Of a stretch of DNA of 64,000 nucleotides, positions 36,165-45,147 are shown piece after piece (positions within the stretch are counted from its first letter, which is position 1; the number at the start of each line of letters is the position of its first letter). The notes below the pieces were generated by a model, which saw only the letters and a program-made list of their open reading frames with translations, made no database searches and had not been told where the DNA came from. The position numbers were made by a program, and so were the translations under genes. The stretch comes from an uncultured Pelagibacteraceae bacterium (GTDB taxonomy: Bacteria > Pseudomonadota > Alphaproteobacteria > Pelagibacterales > Pelagibacteraceae), in NCBI GenBank assembly GCA_902629285.1, contig CACOQN010000003.1, positions 1 through 64,000 of the forward strand, given 5' to 3'.

Positions 36165-37895
36165 TTAATAAAGATTTTCTAGCTGGTTTTTATATTTTTC
36201 TGTAACTTTTTTTCTTTTTACTTTCATTGTTGGTGTCATTAAACCATTTTCTATAGAAAAATTTTCATCTATTAATTGAATTTTTTTTATTTTTTCTACT
36301 AAAGTTAATTTTGTATTTATTTTTTCAATTACTTTATTAATTTTTTCTTTTTCATTTAAAAAATCTTTATTTGGTACTATTAAAGCGACAAGATAATTTT
36401 TTTTATCGCCAAATACCATACATTGATCGATTTCTATCTCATTTGTAATCATATTTTCAATTTTTGCTGGAGAAATATTATCCCCTCCAGCACTTACAAT
36501 AATATCTTTTTTTCTATCAGTAATTTTTAAATAACCATCATTTTGATTAATCTCTCCTATATCGCCAGTATGTAGCCATCCATTAATAATTACTTTATCT
36601 GTTTCCTCCTTTTTATTCCAATATCCCAACATTACATTTTCACCTTTAACTAAAATTTCTCCATCTTCTGCAATTTTAACTTCATTTCCTTTAAATGGAG
36701 GCCCTACAGTTTCTACTTTTATTTTGTGAATTGGATTACAACTTACCACTGGCGAGGTTTCTGTTAAACCATAACCCTGTAGGGTTGGTAATCCTACAGA
36801 ATTTAAAAATTCTCCTATTTCTTTATCTAGAGCTCCACCACCTGAAACAAAAGCTTTTAAATTTCCACCAAACTGTTTTTTAATTTTTTTTCTAACCAAT
36901 TTATCGACCAGAAAATTTAGTAATTTTTCAAAAAAAGTCATTTTTTGATTCAACAATTTTTTCTTTCCTAATCTAAGAGTTGCTTCTATTAATTTTGCTT
37001 TTAAACCTGTTTGTTTTTTTAAATTCATGTTTATTTTGTTGTAAAGGTTTTGATAAAACCTAGGAACCGCTGTCATAACTGTTGGTTTTGCTTCAGATAT
37101 ATTATCTAATAGTTTTTCTATTTTTTCTGCATAAAATACTTTAGCTCCTACAGCTATTTGTAGAAATTGAACACAATGTTCGTAGGAATGCGAAAGTGGA
37201 AGCCATGTTAAAAATATTGGCCTTGAAGTAAATAATGGTTTTGTAATCTCGCAAGCTCCTACGAGATTATTTAAAATTCCACCATGACTTAATATTACTC
37301 CCTTTGGATTTCCACCGGTCCCTGAGGTATAAATAATACACGCAGGTGATGTTCTTTTTAATTTATTATTTTCAATTTTTTTATCGTCTAATATATTATT
37401 TTTTATAACAGAGTTGAAATTTAAATATTTTTCTTTCTTAATTAAATTAAGGTCTTTAATAACTTTTTCTAACTCATCTAATGTAATAACTTTTTTTATA
37501 AAATCTTTTTCATCAATAATATTATTTAATTTTTTTAACATTTCATTATTTGAAACAATAACTAAGCTAGGTTCACAATCCTCTATTAAATAATTATAAT
37601 CATCCTGAGTATAAGTTGTGTAGGCTGGTACTGTAATTCCTCCAGCTAACATAATAGCTAAATCAGAAACAAACCATTCAGGTCTATTTTCTGAGACTAA
37701 GAGACATCTGTCACCTTCTTTTATATTTTCACTGATTACTTTTGATAACTTTAAAATATTTGTTTCTGTTTCTTGCCATGTATATATTTTTTGATTGTTT
37801 GGATTTAACCATTGTAAAAAAATACTATTTCTATCTTGCTTGTTTGCCTGATGTGCAAATAGTTCGATCAAATTATTTAAATTATTTAAATTCAT
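36165..37895 (-). CDS. Long-chain acyl-CoA synthetase-like AMP-binding protein
   Basis: 576 residues of the acyl-adenylate superfamily. The P-loop is YTSGTGGNPKGVILSHGG (about 190-207), the central motif is GYGLTETSPVVSCNP (about 370-384), and the hinge and C-terminal part include GWLHTGDIGEINQNDGYLKITDRKKDI. The layout fits long-chain fatty acyl-CoA ligases, which activate free fatty acids at the membrane. The gene begins 7 bases downstream of the tRNA-Leu 3' end on the same strand, so they may be cotranscribed. Confidence 0.88.
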   Translation of the reverse strand: MNLNNLNNLIELFAHQANKQDRNSIFLQWLNPNNQKIYTWQETETNILKLSKVISENIKEGDRCLLVSENRPEWFVSDLAIMLAGGITVPAYTTYTQDDYNYLIEDCEPSLVIVSNNEMLKKLNNIIDEKDFIKKVITLDELEKVIKDLNLIKKEKYLNFNSVIKNNILDDKKIENNKLKRTSPACIIYTSGTGGNPKGVILSHGGILNNLVGACEITKPLFTSRPIFLTWLPLSHSYEHCVQFLQIAVGAKVFYAEKIEKLLDNISEAKPTVMTAVPRFYQNLYNKINMNLKKQTGLKAKLIEATLRLGKKKLLNQKMTFFEKLLNFLVDKLVRKKIKKQFGGNLKAFVSGGGALDKEIGEFLNSVGLPTLQGYGLTETSPVVSCNPIHKIKVETVGPPFKGNEVKIAEDGEILVKGENVMLGYWNKKEETDKVIINGWLHTGDIGEINQNDGYLKITDRKKDIIVSAGGDNISPAKIENMITNEIEIDQCMVFGDKKNYLVALIVPNKDFLNEKEKINKVIEKINTKLTLVEKIKKIQLIDENFSIENGLMTPTMKVKRKKVTEKYKNQLENLY

Positions 37896-37902
37896 AATAT
37901 AT

Positions 37903-37987
37903 TGGTGGGCGAAGAGAGAATCGAACTCTCACTTCTTACGAAACACGATTTTGAGTCGTGCGCGTCTACCAGTTCCGCCATTCGCCC
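37903..37987 (-). tRNA. tRNA-Leu (anticodon CAA)
   Basis: 85 bases, class II tRNA with a long variable arm. On the minus strand the acceptor GGGCGAA pairs with TTCGCCC, the anticodon stem CACGA/TCGTG holds the loop CTCAAAA with anticodon CAA for TTG codons, and the T arm is GAGAG-TTCGATT-CTCTC. The 3' CCA is encoded. Confidence 0.96.
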
Positions 37988-38049
37988 ATAGTATTTAATT
38001 AAATTATATTTAAATAGTATAAGAACTAATTTTATATTAAAACCAAAAA

Positions 38050-38664
38050 ATGTTTCAAACTCTTTACAAAAAATGTTTAGAATTTGCTGCGCACAAAAGT
38101 TCAAATTTTTATTTAGGGCTTGTGTCATTTATAGAGAGTTCTTTTTTTCCAATACCTCCTGATATAATGATAATCCCAATGGTTATTGCCAAAAAAAAAG
38201 AATATATAAAAATATGTTTAATAGCATCAATATTTTCGGTCCTGGGAGGAATTTTTGGATATTTAATTGGTTATTTTCTTTTTGACGTAGCGATGTATTT
38301 AATCGAATTTTATGGTTACCAAGATAAAGTAGAAAATATAAAATTTAACATGACAAACGGCGGTGGTTTCCTTGCATGGTTAAGCATTCTTTTTTTAGCT
38401 GGTTTTACACCATTGCCCTATAAAGCTTTTACGATTTCAAGCGGTTTAATTGCTTTTAGTCTTCCTGTTTTTATAATTGTAAGCTTAATTTCAAGAGGTC
38501 TTAGATTTTTTATAGTTGCATACTTATCTTATAAGTTTGGAGAATTATTTACTGAATACATGGAAAGACATGGATCAAAATGGTTTACCATAATTGGAAT
38601 TATTATAGTTATAATATTTATTTTGATATATTTATTTTTAAAATTTAATGGCCAAGATCAATAA
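38050..38664 (+). CDS. YqaA/DedA-like membrane protein (VTT domain)
   Basis: 204 residues with about five hydrophobic segments. The VTT/SNARE-associated fold is suggested by FIESSFFPIPPDIMIIPMV (about 27-45) and AGFTPLPYKAFTISSGLIAF (about 116-135), in which the re-entrant loops with prolines and acidic/basic residues occur. DedA-family proteins scramble or transport lipids such as undecaprenyl phosphate. It is divergent from tRNA-Leu and overlaps dsbB by 17 bases. Confidence 0.87.
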   Translation: MFQTLYKKCLEFAAHKSSNFYLGLVSFIESSFFPIPPDIMIIPMVIAKKKEYIKICLIASIFSVLGGIFGYLIGYFLFDVAMYLIEFYGYQDKVENIKFNMTNGGGFLAWLSILFLAGFTPLPYKAFTISSGLIAFSLPVFIIVSLISRGLRFFIVAYLSYKFGELFTEYMERHGSKWFTIIGIIIVIIFILIYLFLKFNGQDQ

Positions 38665-39130
38665 AACATTAACTGTAAAATTAATTTTTTTAATCAGTAT
38701 TTTTGCATTAGCCTCGGCTTTCTTTATTGAATATGTATTGGGCCATCAACCTTGCAATTTATGTATATTGGAGAGAATCCCTTATTTACTAGCAATAATA
38801 ATAATTTTTATAAATTATAAATTTATTTACCTTGAAAAGTATTTTATACTTTTGCTTACGTTAATTTTTTTAGTTGCTACCGCTCTATCATTATATCATT
38901 TGGGTATTGAACAAGGTTTTATTAAGGAGTCATTGGTTTGCGAGTTAAACAATGGATCAAACTTGCTTTCAAAAGAGAATATTCTTCAGCAATTACAACA
39001 AAAAAATGTAAGTTGCCAAGATGTTACATTTAAAATATTTGGATTATCACTTACAAGTTATAATATTATAATATCTTTTATAATAAGCATTATAACAACT
39101 AAAATTTATTTAAATTATGACAATAGTTAA
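38648..39130 (+). CDS. dsbB: Disulfide bond formation protein DsbB
   Basis: 160 residues with four membrane spans. It reoxidises DsbA and passes electrons to ubiquinone. The first periplasmic redox pair is C36 and C39 (PCNLCILERIPY), the second is C98 and C123. It lies between the DedA-like gene (overlap 17) and coq7 (overlap 14), the latter being a ubiquinone biosynthesis gene. No dsbA is present in the window. Confidence 0.92.
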   Translation: MAKINKTLTVKLIFLISIFALASAFFIEYVLGHQPCNLCILERIPYLLAIIIIFINYKFIYLEKYFILLLTLIFLVATALSLYHLGIEQGFIKESLVCELNNGSNLLSKENILQQLQQKNVSCQDVTFKIFGLSLTSYNIIISFIISIITTKIYLNYDNS

Positions 39131-39650
39131 CAAAAAAAGAGTTGAAGAATTTATAAGAGTTGATCATGCAGGAGAGCGTGGAGCTGTTAAGATATATGAA
39201 GGACAACTACTAGCACTTAATACTTTTGTAAAAGATGAAGATTTAAAAAAAAAAATTGAAGATATGAAAGTCCATGAAAAAGAGCATTGTGAATTTTTTG
39301 AAAAAGAAATTAGAAAAAGAAATATACAACCAACTAAATTTCTACCATTATGGGATTTATTAGGTGTAGGTTTAGGATTCAGTACAACTCTACTTGGTAA
39401 AAAAGCTGCTATGTTATGCACTGCATCTGTTGAGGAAGTTATAGACGAGCATTATTTAAATCAAATTAATCAATTAGACAACAGCGAAAAAGATTTAAAA
39501 AAAAAAATTACAAAGTTTCGACAAGATGAATTAGACCATAAAGATATCGCCTATGATGAAGGGGCTACAAAAAAAGGTCCCTATTTATTATTAGACAAAA
39601 TTATTAAGACAGGTTCAAGAATTGCGATAAATATATCAGAAAAAATTTAA
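39117..39650 (+). CDS. coq7: 3-demethoxyubiquinol hydroxylase (Coq7/UbiF-type)
   Basis: 177 residues of the di-iron carboxylate family that performs the last hydroxylation of the ubiquinone ring. The iron ligands are laid out as E20 in DHAGERGAVKIYEGQ, E54/H57 in HEKEH, then SVEEVIDEHY and RQDELDHKDIA in the second half. It overlaps dsbB by 14 bases and converges on the HNH gene with overlapping stop codons. Confidence 0.95.
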   Translation: MTIVNKKRVEEFIRVDHAGERGAVKIYEGQLLALNTFVKDEDLKKKIEDMKVHEKEHCEFFEKEIRKRNIQPTKFLPLWDLLGVGLGFSTTLLGKKAAMLCTASVEEVIDEHYLNQINQLDNSEKDLKKKITKFRQDELDHKDIAYDEGATKKGPYLLLDKIIKTGSRIAINISEKI

Positions 39651-40216
39651 GCCTCAAGTTCTACATCCCAATATAAATAATCCATCCAACTCTTGTGTAG
39701 ATAATTTGGTGGAAAATTTTTGCCATTCTTATGAAGGTCTTCTGTTGAAGGACGATAAGGATATTGATTAAGCTTCATGTCTGAATTTTTAAGCAATTTA
39801 CCACCTTTTTTTACATTACATGCAGAGCAAGCAGTAACAACATTATCCCAATTTGTTAGTCCACCTTTTGATCGTGGTAATAAATGATCAAATGTAAGCT
39901 CTTCATTACCACCACAATATTGGCATGAAAATTTATCTCTAAGGAAAACATTAAATCTTGTAAAACTTGGTTTTGATTGAGGAACAATATAATCTTTTAA
40001 AGCTATCACACTTGGCAATCTCATGTTGAATGATGGGCTTCTTATCACTCGGTCATAGTTACTAACAATAATAACACGATCAAGAAAAACTGATTTTACT
40101 GTATCCTGCCAAGACCATAAAGATAAAGGATAATAACTTAGTGGCCTATAGTCGGCATTAAGCACTAATGCTGGACACTTCTCTAATGAAACATTTTGTT
40201 CAATTAAATTATTCAT
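39647..40216 (-). CDS. HNH endonuclease-domain protein
   Basis: 189 residues. The HNH module covers about residues 95-145: zinc cysteines CQYCGG, the catalytic FDHLLPRSKGG, WDNVVTACSACN and KKGGK. This compact form is common in alphaproteobacteria as an uncharacterised single-copy gene and is not tied here to any mobile element, phage or restriction system. It stands alone between coq7 and an esterase gene. Confidence 0.88.
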   Translation of the reverse strand: MNNLIEQNVSLEKCPALVLNADYRPLSYYPLSLWSWQDTVKSVFLDRVIIVSNYDRVIRSPSFNMRLPSVIALKDYIVPQSKPSFTRFNVFLRDKFSCQYCGGNEELTFDHLLPRSKGGLTNWDNVVTACSACNVKKGGKLLKNSDMKLNQYPYRPSTEDLHKNGKNFPPNYLHKSWMDYLYWDVELEA

Positions 40217-40264
40217 TAATATAATTTTAGCTTACTTAAACAATTTTATCAATAACAACAGATA

Positions 40265-40915
40265 TCAAAATTTTTTTAAAATAAAATTTAGAGCTGTACT
40301 TGATGCTTCAATCGGAATATGATGGTCACAATTTTTTATTAATAATGTCTCAACATTCACATTATTTCTTATTAAAAAATCTTTTGCTTCTAATAAATGT
40401 GTTGATGGGACAATTTGATCAGCGTCTCCGTGAATAAGTAATGTTTGAGTGTTATTTTTAATTCTATTTTTTAAATTGTTTTGATCAATTATTTTTCCAG
40501 AAAATCCAACAATACAACAAAATTTTTCTTCAGAAGTAAGGCCAACATTTAAAGACATCATACAACCTTGACTGAAACCCGATAAGCAAATTTGATCATT
40601 AGATAATTTAAATTCGTTTTTTACTTCAAATATAAACTTTTTCAAAATATCTTCAGCTTTAATTGATTGTTTTAAAATATATTCTGAATCCTCTCTTGAT
40701 AAATCAAACCATTGATAACCTAAAGGATTTATAGCACATGGTTCATGACCATTAGGACAAATAAATACTGTATTTGGCATGTGCCTTTTCCAATTTAAGG
40801 ATAGCATACTTATATCCTTTCCATCTCCTCCATAACCATGAAGTAAAATAATTGCATTTTTAATTTCGACACCTTTATCTGGTCTAATAATGGTTGAATC
40901 TAAGCAAAATTTCAT
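40265..40915 (-). CDS. Phospholipase/carboxylesterase-family hydrolase
   Basis: 216 residues of alpha/beta hydrolase, no signal peptide. LHGYGGDGKD near residue 25-34 forms the oxyanion region, GFSQGCMMSL holds the nucleophile serine, and IHGDADQIVP with CDHHIPIEA supplies the acid and histidine. The subfamily acts on short acyl esters or thioesters. It is divergent from the HIG1-domain gene (50-base gap). Confidence 0.87.
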   Translation of the reverse strand: MKFCLDSTIIRPDKGVEIKNAIILLHGYGGDGKDISMLSLNWKRHMPNTVFICPNGHEPCAINPLGYQWFDLSREDSEYILKQSIKAEDILKKFIFEVKNEFKLSNDQICLSGFSQGCMMSLNVGLTSEEKFCCIVGFSGKIIDQNNLKNRIKNNTQTLLIHGDADQIVPSTHLLEAKDFLIRNNVNVETLLIKNCDHHIPIEASSTALNFILKKF

Positions 40916-40965
40916 TATTGATAAATTATGTTTTTTATTTAAAAAAACAATCTACAATAAATAAT

Positions 40966-41169
40966 ATGATTTCAGGAATAATTGTTAAAATTTTATCAAT
41001 AGTACTTTTAATTGCTGTAGGTATAGTATTAATTTTAGGTATTGGAACTCTTTTTAAAGGTGGGGAAACTAGTAAAAAATATTCAAATAAGTTGATGCAA
41101 TTAAGAGTTCTTTTACAATTTATTGCAATTATTGCTTTAGTTGGCTTTGCCTACTTTTTTAAGAATTAA
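40966..41169 (+). CDS. HIG1-domain (twin transmembrane) protein
   Basis: 67 residues from the internal ATG at 40966; the frame is open further upstream but that would overlap the divergent esterase gene. Two membrane spans flank a basic loop (KGGETSKKYSNKLMQLRVLLQ), the layout of the HIG1/Rcf family associated with cytochrome c oxidase in mitochondria and alphaproteobacteria. It converges on the TlpA-like gene with overlapping stops. Confidence 0.8.
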   Translation: MISGIIVKILSIVLLIAVGIVLILGIGTLFKGGETSKKYSNKLMQLRVLLQFIAIIALVGFAYFFKN

Positions 41170-41675
41170 TTATATTTTTTAATCCAATTAACAAAATTTT
41201 TGTCCTCAAAATCAATAGAACCTATTATTCTAGCAAATTCTTGACCCTCTTTATTTATTAGAATTGATGTTGGGACACCTCTTAAAGAAAACATTTTTGC
41301 TAATGTGGTAGGTGGATCAAAATAAGGTTCAAAATGTTTGATATTAAAATCTATAAAAAATTTATTAACTTTGTCTAAATTTTCTTTACCAATATTAATC
41401 GCAAAGATTTTAATTTTATTTAATTTTGGATTAACTTGAAGTTTATCTAATGATGGCATTTCTTCTTTACAAGGTTCACACCAAGTTGCCCAAAAGTTTA
41501 ATACCAATAAGTTGCCTCTATATTCTTTGATATTAATTTTTTGATCTTTTTTGTCAAAAAAAATAACATTATCATATGTTTTTGGTACTTTATGGATAAC
41601 AATATTTTTAATACCAGGTATTTCTTCAGCTACACCATTTGTTATCAAAAAAATAAATATTATTAAAAATCTCAT
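41166..41675 (-). CDS. TlpA/ResA-family thioredoxin-like protein
   Basis: 169 residues with an N-terminal signal or anchor (MRFLIIFIFLITNGVAEE). The thioredoxin fold carries the redox pair in FWATWCEPCKEEMPSL (about residues 56-71) and a cis-proline region GVPTSILI. Such exported reductases serve cytochrome c maturation or oxidase assembly. It is divergent from argH with a 24-base gap. Confidence 0.9.
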   Translation of the reverse strand: MRFLIIFIFLITNGVAEEIPGIKNIVIHKVPKTYDNVIFFDKKDQKINIKEYRGNLLVLNFWATWCEPCKEEMPSLDKLQVNPKLNKIKIFAINIGKENLDKVNKFFIDFNIKHFEPYFDPPTTLAKMFSLRGVPTSILINKEGQEFARIIGSIDFEDKNFVNWIKKYN

Positions 41676-41699
41676 GTTAAATAGGTATAATTAAATATC

Positions 41700-43091
41700 A
41701 TGGTAAAAAATAAAAACAACCGAGCAATCTGGAATACGCGGGTAAAAAAAAATCTATCTAGTTTGTTCCAAAAAGTCGGTAATTCAATAGATATTGACAA
41801 AAGACTTTATAAAGAAGACATACAGGGATCAATTGCTCATGTTGAAATGCTTTTTAAAAAAAAAATAATTTCATTCAAAATTAAAAATAAAATTATTTAT
41901 GGACTAAATAAAATAGAAAAGGAAATTAAAAACAACAAATTTGATTTCAATAAAAATTATGAAGATATTCATATGAATATAGAAAAAAGACTATTTCAAA
42001 TTATAGGTGAAGAAGCTGGCTATGTTCACACAGCAAGATCAAGAAATGATCAAGTAATCACTGATTTTAAAATTTGGATGAAAAATTCAACTAATGAAAT
42101 AAATAATAATATTAATAGAGTTATTAAGAGTACAATTAAGTTAGCTGAAAAAAATATTGAAACAATTATGCCTGGATTTACACATCTTAAAAATGCTCAA
42201 GCCATCTCTTTTGCACATTATTTAATGTCTTATGTGGAAATGTTTAATAGAGACAAAAAGAGATTTTCAAATAATTTAGATAGTTTAAATGAAAATCCCT
42301 TAGGCGTTGCAGCTTTAGCAGGAACATCGTTTAATATAGATAGAAATTATACAACCAAAAAACTCGGTTTTAAAACACCTACAAATAATTCTATAGATAC
42401 AGTTTCGGATAGAGATTTTGTTCTAGATTTTTTATACGCCTCTTCTGTATGTGCAATGCATATTTCTAGAATTGCTGAAGAGCTTATTATTTGGAACTCT
42501 GATGGTTTTAACTTAATTAATTTATCCGACAAAGTTGTTACTGGATCATCTATAATGCCACAAAAAAAAAATCCTGATCTTCTGGAATACCTACGTGGAA
42601 AATCAGGGAGTGTTTATGGAAATTTATTTTCAATGCTTACAATTTTAAAAGGCTTACCATTATCATATTTTAAAGACCTACAAGACGATAAAGAGATTGT
42701 TTTTAAATCAAACGATAATCTAAATAATTGTTTAAAAATTTTTGATGAAATACTTAAGAATTGTAATCCAAATAAGAGTAAAATGTTAGAACTTGCTAAT
42801 TCAGGACACACTACAGCAACTGATTTAGCAGATTATCTTGTAAAAAATCATTCAATGTCTTTTAGAAAGGCATATCAAAAAACTGCTGTTGTAGTTAATT
42901 TTGCTGAAAAAAGAAAAAAGAAATTGAATGAATTAACTTTAGACGAATTAAGAAAAATTGAACCTAAACTTAAAGAGGATGTATTAGAAGTATTTAATTT
43001 GAAAAACTCAATTAATTCGAAAAAATCTTATGGTGGAACTTCTTTTGATAATATTAAAAAAATGATAATGAAATATAAAAAAGAAAAATGA
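41700..43091 (+). CDS. argH: Argininosuccinate lyase
   Basis: 463 residues. It splits argininosuccinate into arginine and fumarate. The fumarase/aspartase signature GSSIMPQKKNPD is at about 280-291, HTARSRNDQVITDF is near residue 109-122, and the tail carries the GGTSFDNI pattern. It starts the argH-lptM-lysA-plsC operon, overlapping the next gene by 4 bases (ATGA). The basic second residues (MVKNKNNRAIWNTR) are slightly divergent from the usual opening. Confidence 0.96.
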   Translation: MVKNKNNRAIWNTRVKKNLSSLFQKVGNSIDIDKRLYKEDIQGSIAHVEMLFKKKIISFKIKNKIIYGLNKIEKEIKNNKFDFNKNYEDIHMNIEKRLFQIIGEEAGYVHTARSRNDQVITDFKIWMKNSTNEINNNINRVIKSTIKLAEKNIETIMPGFTHLKNAQAISFAHYLMSYVEMFNRDKKRFSNNLDSLNENPLGVAALAGTSFNIDRNYTTKKLGFKTPTNNSIDTVSDRDFVLDFLYASSVCAMHISRIAEELIIWNSDGFNLINLSDKVVTGSSIMPQKKNPDLLEYLRGKSGSVYGNLFSMLTILKGLPLSYFKDLQDDKEIVFKSNDNLNNCLKIFDEILKNCNPNKSKMLELANSGHTTATDLADYLVKNHSMSFRKAYQKTAVVVNFAEKRKKKLNELTLDELRKIEPKLKEDVLEVFNLKNSINSKKSYGGTSFDNIKKMIMKYKKEK

Positions 43092-43219
43092 TTAAAAAAA
43101 TTACTTTAATTATATTGTTATTTTGTATGGTTATTTCTTGTGGAAAGAAAGGTGATCCTAAATACGTAGATCCAGATAAAAAAGCAGAAATCAAAGAAGT
43201 TTCAATTAACTTAGCTTAA
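43088..43219 (+). CDS. lptM: Small LptM/YifL-like lipoprotein
   Basis: 43 residues. The start MIKKITLIILLFCMVISC is a lipoprotein signal with the lipidated cysteine near residue 18, followed by GKKGDPKYVDPDK. This is the CGxKGxx pattern of LptM/YifL lipoproteins, which in E. coli assist maturation of the LptD/E translocon. Position also fits: these genes commonly precede lysA. It overlaps argH by ATGA and lysA by TAATG, so it is translationally coupled on both sides. Confidence 0.8.
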   Translation: MIKKITLIILLFCMVISCGKKGDPKYVDPDKKAEIKEVSINLA

Positions 43220-44433
43220 TGAAATATATTAATAAAAAATTAACAATAGAAAAAATTAGTCTTCAAAAAATTGCTAACAAATTTGGCACTCCATTTTATT
43301 CCTATTCCTATTCTAAACTAAAAAAAAACATTGATAATTTTAAAAAAAACTTCAGATCTTTTTCACCACTTATCTGTTTTGCGGTCAAATCTAACACGAA
43401 TGTTAATATAATTCGTGAAATTAAAAAACTTGGATTAGGTGCTGACGTCGTTTCCATAGGAGAACTAATGATGGCACTAAAAGCAGGAGTTAATCCAAAC
43501 AAAATAGTATTTTCTGGGGTTGGTAAAACAACAAGCGAAATTAGCTTTGCTATTGATAAAAAAATTTTACTTATTAATTCAGAGTCTTTAAGTGAAATTA
43601 AAGAAATAAATAGAATAGCAAAATCAAAAAATAAAAGAACCCGAATTGGTGTAAGACTAAACCCTAACACAGATGCAAAAACATTAAGTCAAATCTCTAC
43701 TGGGAAAAAAGAAAATAAATTTGGTGTAAATAAAAATACATTCTATGAAATTATAAATTATTGTAAAAATTCAAAAAACATTGATTTAAAATGTCTAAGT
43801 GTTCATATAGGTAGTCAAATTTTAGACCATAGACCTTATGAAAAAATGCTTAAAGCAGTCAGTCAAATTCTCAACAAAACAAATCATAAATTTGAATTTA
43901 TAGATTTAGGTGGAGGTATGGGCATAAAGTACACTAATAAAAACAAAAAACTTGATTATAAAAAATATAATTCAGCCGTAATTAAATTTTTAAAAAAACA
44001 TAAAGTTAAAATTATATTTGAGCCAGGTAGATCAATTATTGGCGATACTGGTACATTAGTTTCAAAAATAAACTATATTAAAGACAGTGGAAGTAAAAAA
44101 TTTATCATTTTAGATGCAGCAATGAATGATTTAATGAGACCTGCTTTATATGGTGCATTTCATAAAACCTTACCTGTTACAAAATCTAACAAAAGATCAA
44201 AAAAACCATATGAATTTGTAGGTCCTATTTGTGAAAGTACAGATAAGTTTGTCACATTAAAAAAGTTTCAAGAGTTAAGAGAAAAAGATTTAATAGCAAT
44301 ATGTGATGTTGGGGCTTATGGAATGTCACTTAGCTCAAATTATAACTTAAGGCCTAAGCCAGTAGAATTATTGATAAAGGGATCAAAAATTAAAGTAATA
44401 AGAAAAAGACAAAAGCATAAAGATATAATTTAG
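43219..44433 (+). CDS. lysA: Diaminopimelate decarboxylase
   Basis: 404 residues. The PLP-binding lysine is in CFAVKSNTNVNIIREI (about residue 58), followed by the TIM-barrel motifs SVHIGSQILD and FIDLGGGMGI, and the C-terminal beta domain with EPGRSIIGDTG and GPICESTDKF. It makes lysine from meso-diaminopimelate, the last step of the pathway. It follows the lptM-like gene with a TAATG overlap. Confidence 0.96.
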   Translation: MKYINKKLTIEKISLQKIANKFGTPFYSYSYSKLKKNIDNFKKNFRSFSPLICFAVKSNTNVNIIREIKKLGLGADVVSIGELMMALKAGVNPNKIVFSGVGKTTSEISFAIDKKILLINSESLSEIKEINRIAKSKNKRTRIGVRLNPNTDAKTLSQISTGKKENKFGVNKNTFYEIINYCKNSKNIDLKCLSVHIGSQILDHRPYEKMLKAVSQILNKTNHKFEFIDLGGGMGIKYTNKNKKLDYKKYNSAVIKFLKKHKVKIIFEPGRSIIGDTGTLVSKINYIKDSGSKKFIILDAAMNDLMRPALYGAFHKTLPVTKSNKRSKKPYEFVGPICESTDKFVTLKKFQELREKDLIAICDVGAYGMSLSSNYNLRPKPVELLIKGSKIKVIRKRQKHKDII

Positions 44434-44445
44434 CTTTTGACAATA

Positions 44446-45147
44446 ATGATAAGAAACTTTTTATTTTCAATATTATTTTTCACAGGAATTATTTTTATTT
44501 CGATAATTTTTTTACCATCATTTTTTTTACCTAAACGGGTTGTTTTAGTAGGAGGTAAATTAATGGGTCATTGGGCTAGTTTTTGTTTAAGGTTTATTCT
44601 TTCAGTAAAAATTTACATCAAAGGAAGGGAAAATATTATTAATGATAAAAAATTTTTTATAGCAGCGTCTCATCAATCAATGTTTGAAACTTTTTATTTA
44701 CAAACAATCTTTAACTCACCTGTATTTATTCTTAAAAAAGAATTATTGTTAATTCCGATATTTGGTTGGTACTTAAAAAAAATAGGGTCAATTTCAATTA
44801 AAAGAAATAAAGTTACAAAAGATAACTTGAGTTTTTTTGAAGATATTTCAAAGATGATGGCTACTTCTAATAGACCTTTAATTATTTTTCCCCAAGGAAC
44901 GAGAGTTCTTCCGGATGAAAGACCACCTTTTAAAAAAGGTGTTTCAAGAATTTATAAGGAGCTGAATGTTATTTGTCAGCCAGTTGCAATTAACTCTGGA
45001 TATGTCTGGCCTAAAAAAGGTGAGAAGAAATCTAATAGATCGATTACAATCTCTATTCTTAAACCAATTCCCTCTGGGTTAACAAAAGAAAATTTTATCC
45101 AAATTCTTGAAAAAAATATTTATTCAGAGTTAAACTTAATTAATTAA
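44446..45147 (+). CDS. plsC: 1-acyl-sn-glycerol-3-phosphate acyltransferase
   Basis: 233 residues from the ATG at 44446; a TTG 9 bases earlier (44437) is possible. An N-terminal membrane span precedes the acyltransferase motifs: SHQSMFET (the H-x4-E variant of H-x4-D) and IFPQGTRVLP (the FPEGTR block with Gln for Glu). This variant pairing is seen in a branch of bacterial lysophosphatidate acyltransferases. It makes phosphatidic acid for membrane lipids. Its end overlaps the convergent dnaN stop. Confidence 0.87.
   Translation: MIRNFLFSILFFTGIIFISIIFLPSFFLPKRVVLVGGKLMGHWASFCLRFILSVKIYIKGRENIINDKKFFIAASHQSMFETFYLQTIFNSPVFILKKELLLIPIFGWYLKKIGSISIKRNKVTKDNLSFFEDISKMMATSNRPLIIFPQGTRVLPDERPPFKKGVSRIYKELNVICQPVAINSGYVWPKKGEKKSNRSITISILKPIPSGLTKENFIQILEKNIYSELNLIN

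Noticed and set aside
37892..38128. 78-residue frame over the tRNA-Leu region
   Set aside because: It translates the tRNA and the opposite strand of the YqaA/DedA-like gene.
40894..40965. Upstream extension of the HIG1-domain gene
   Set aside because: It overlaps the divergent esterase start, and the domain begins at the ATG at 40966.
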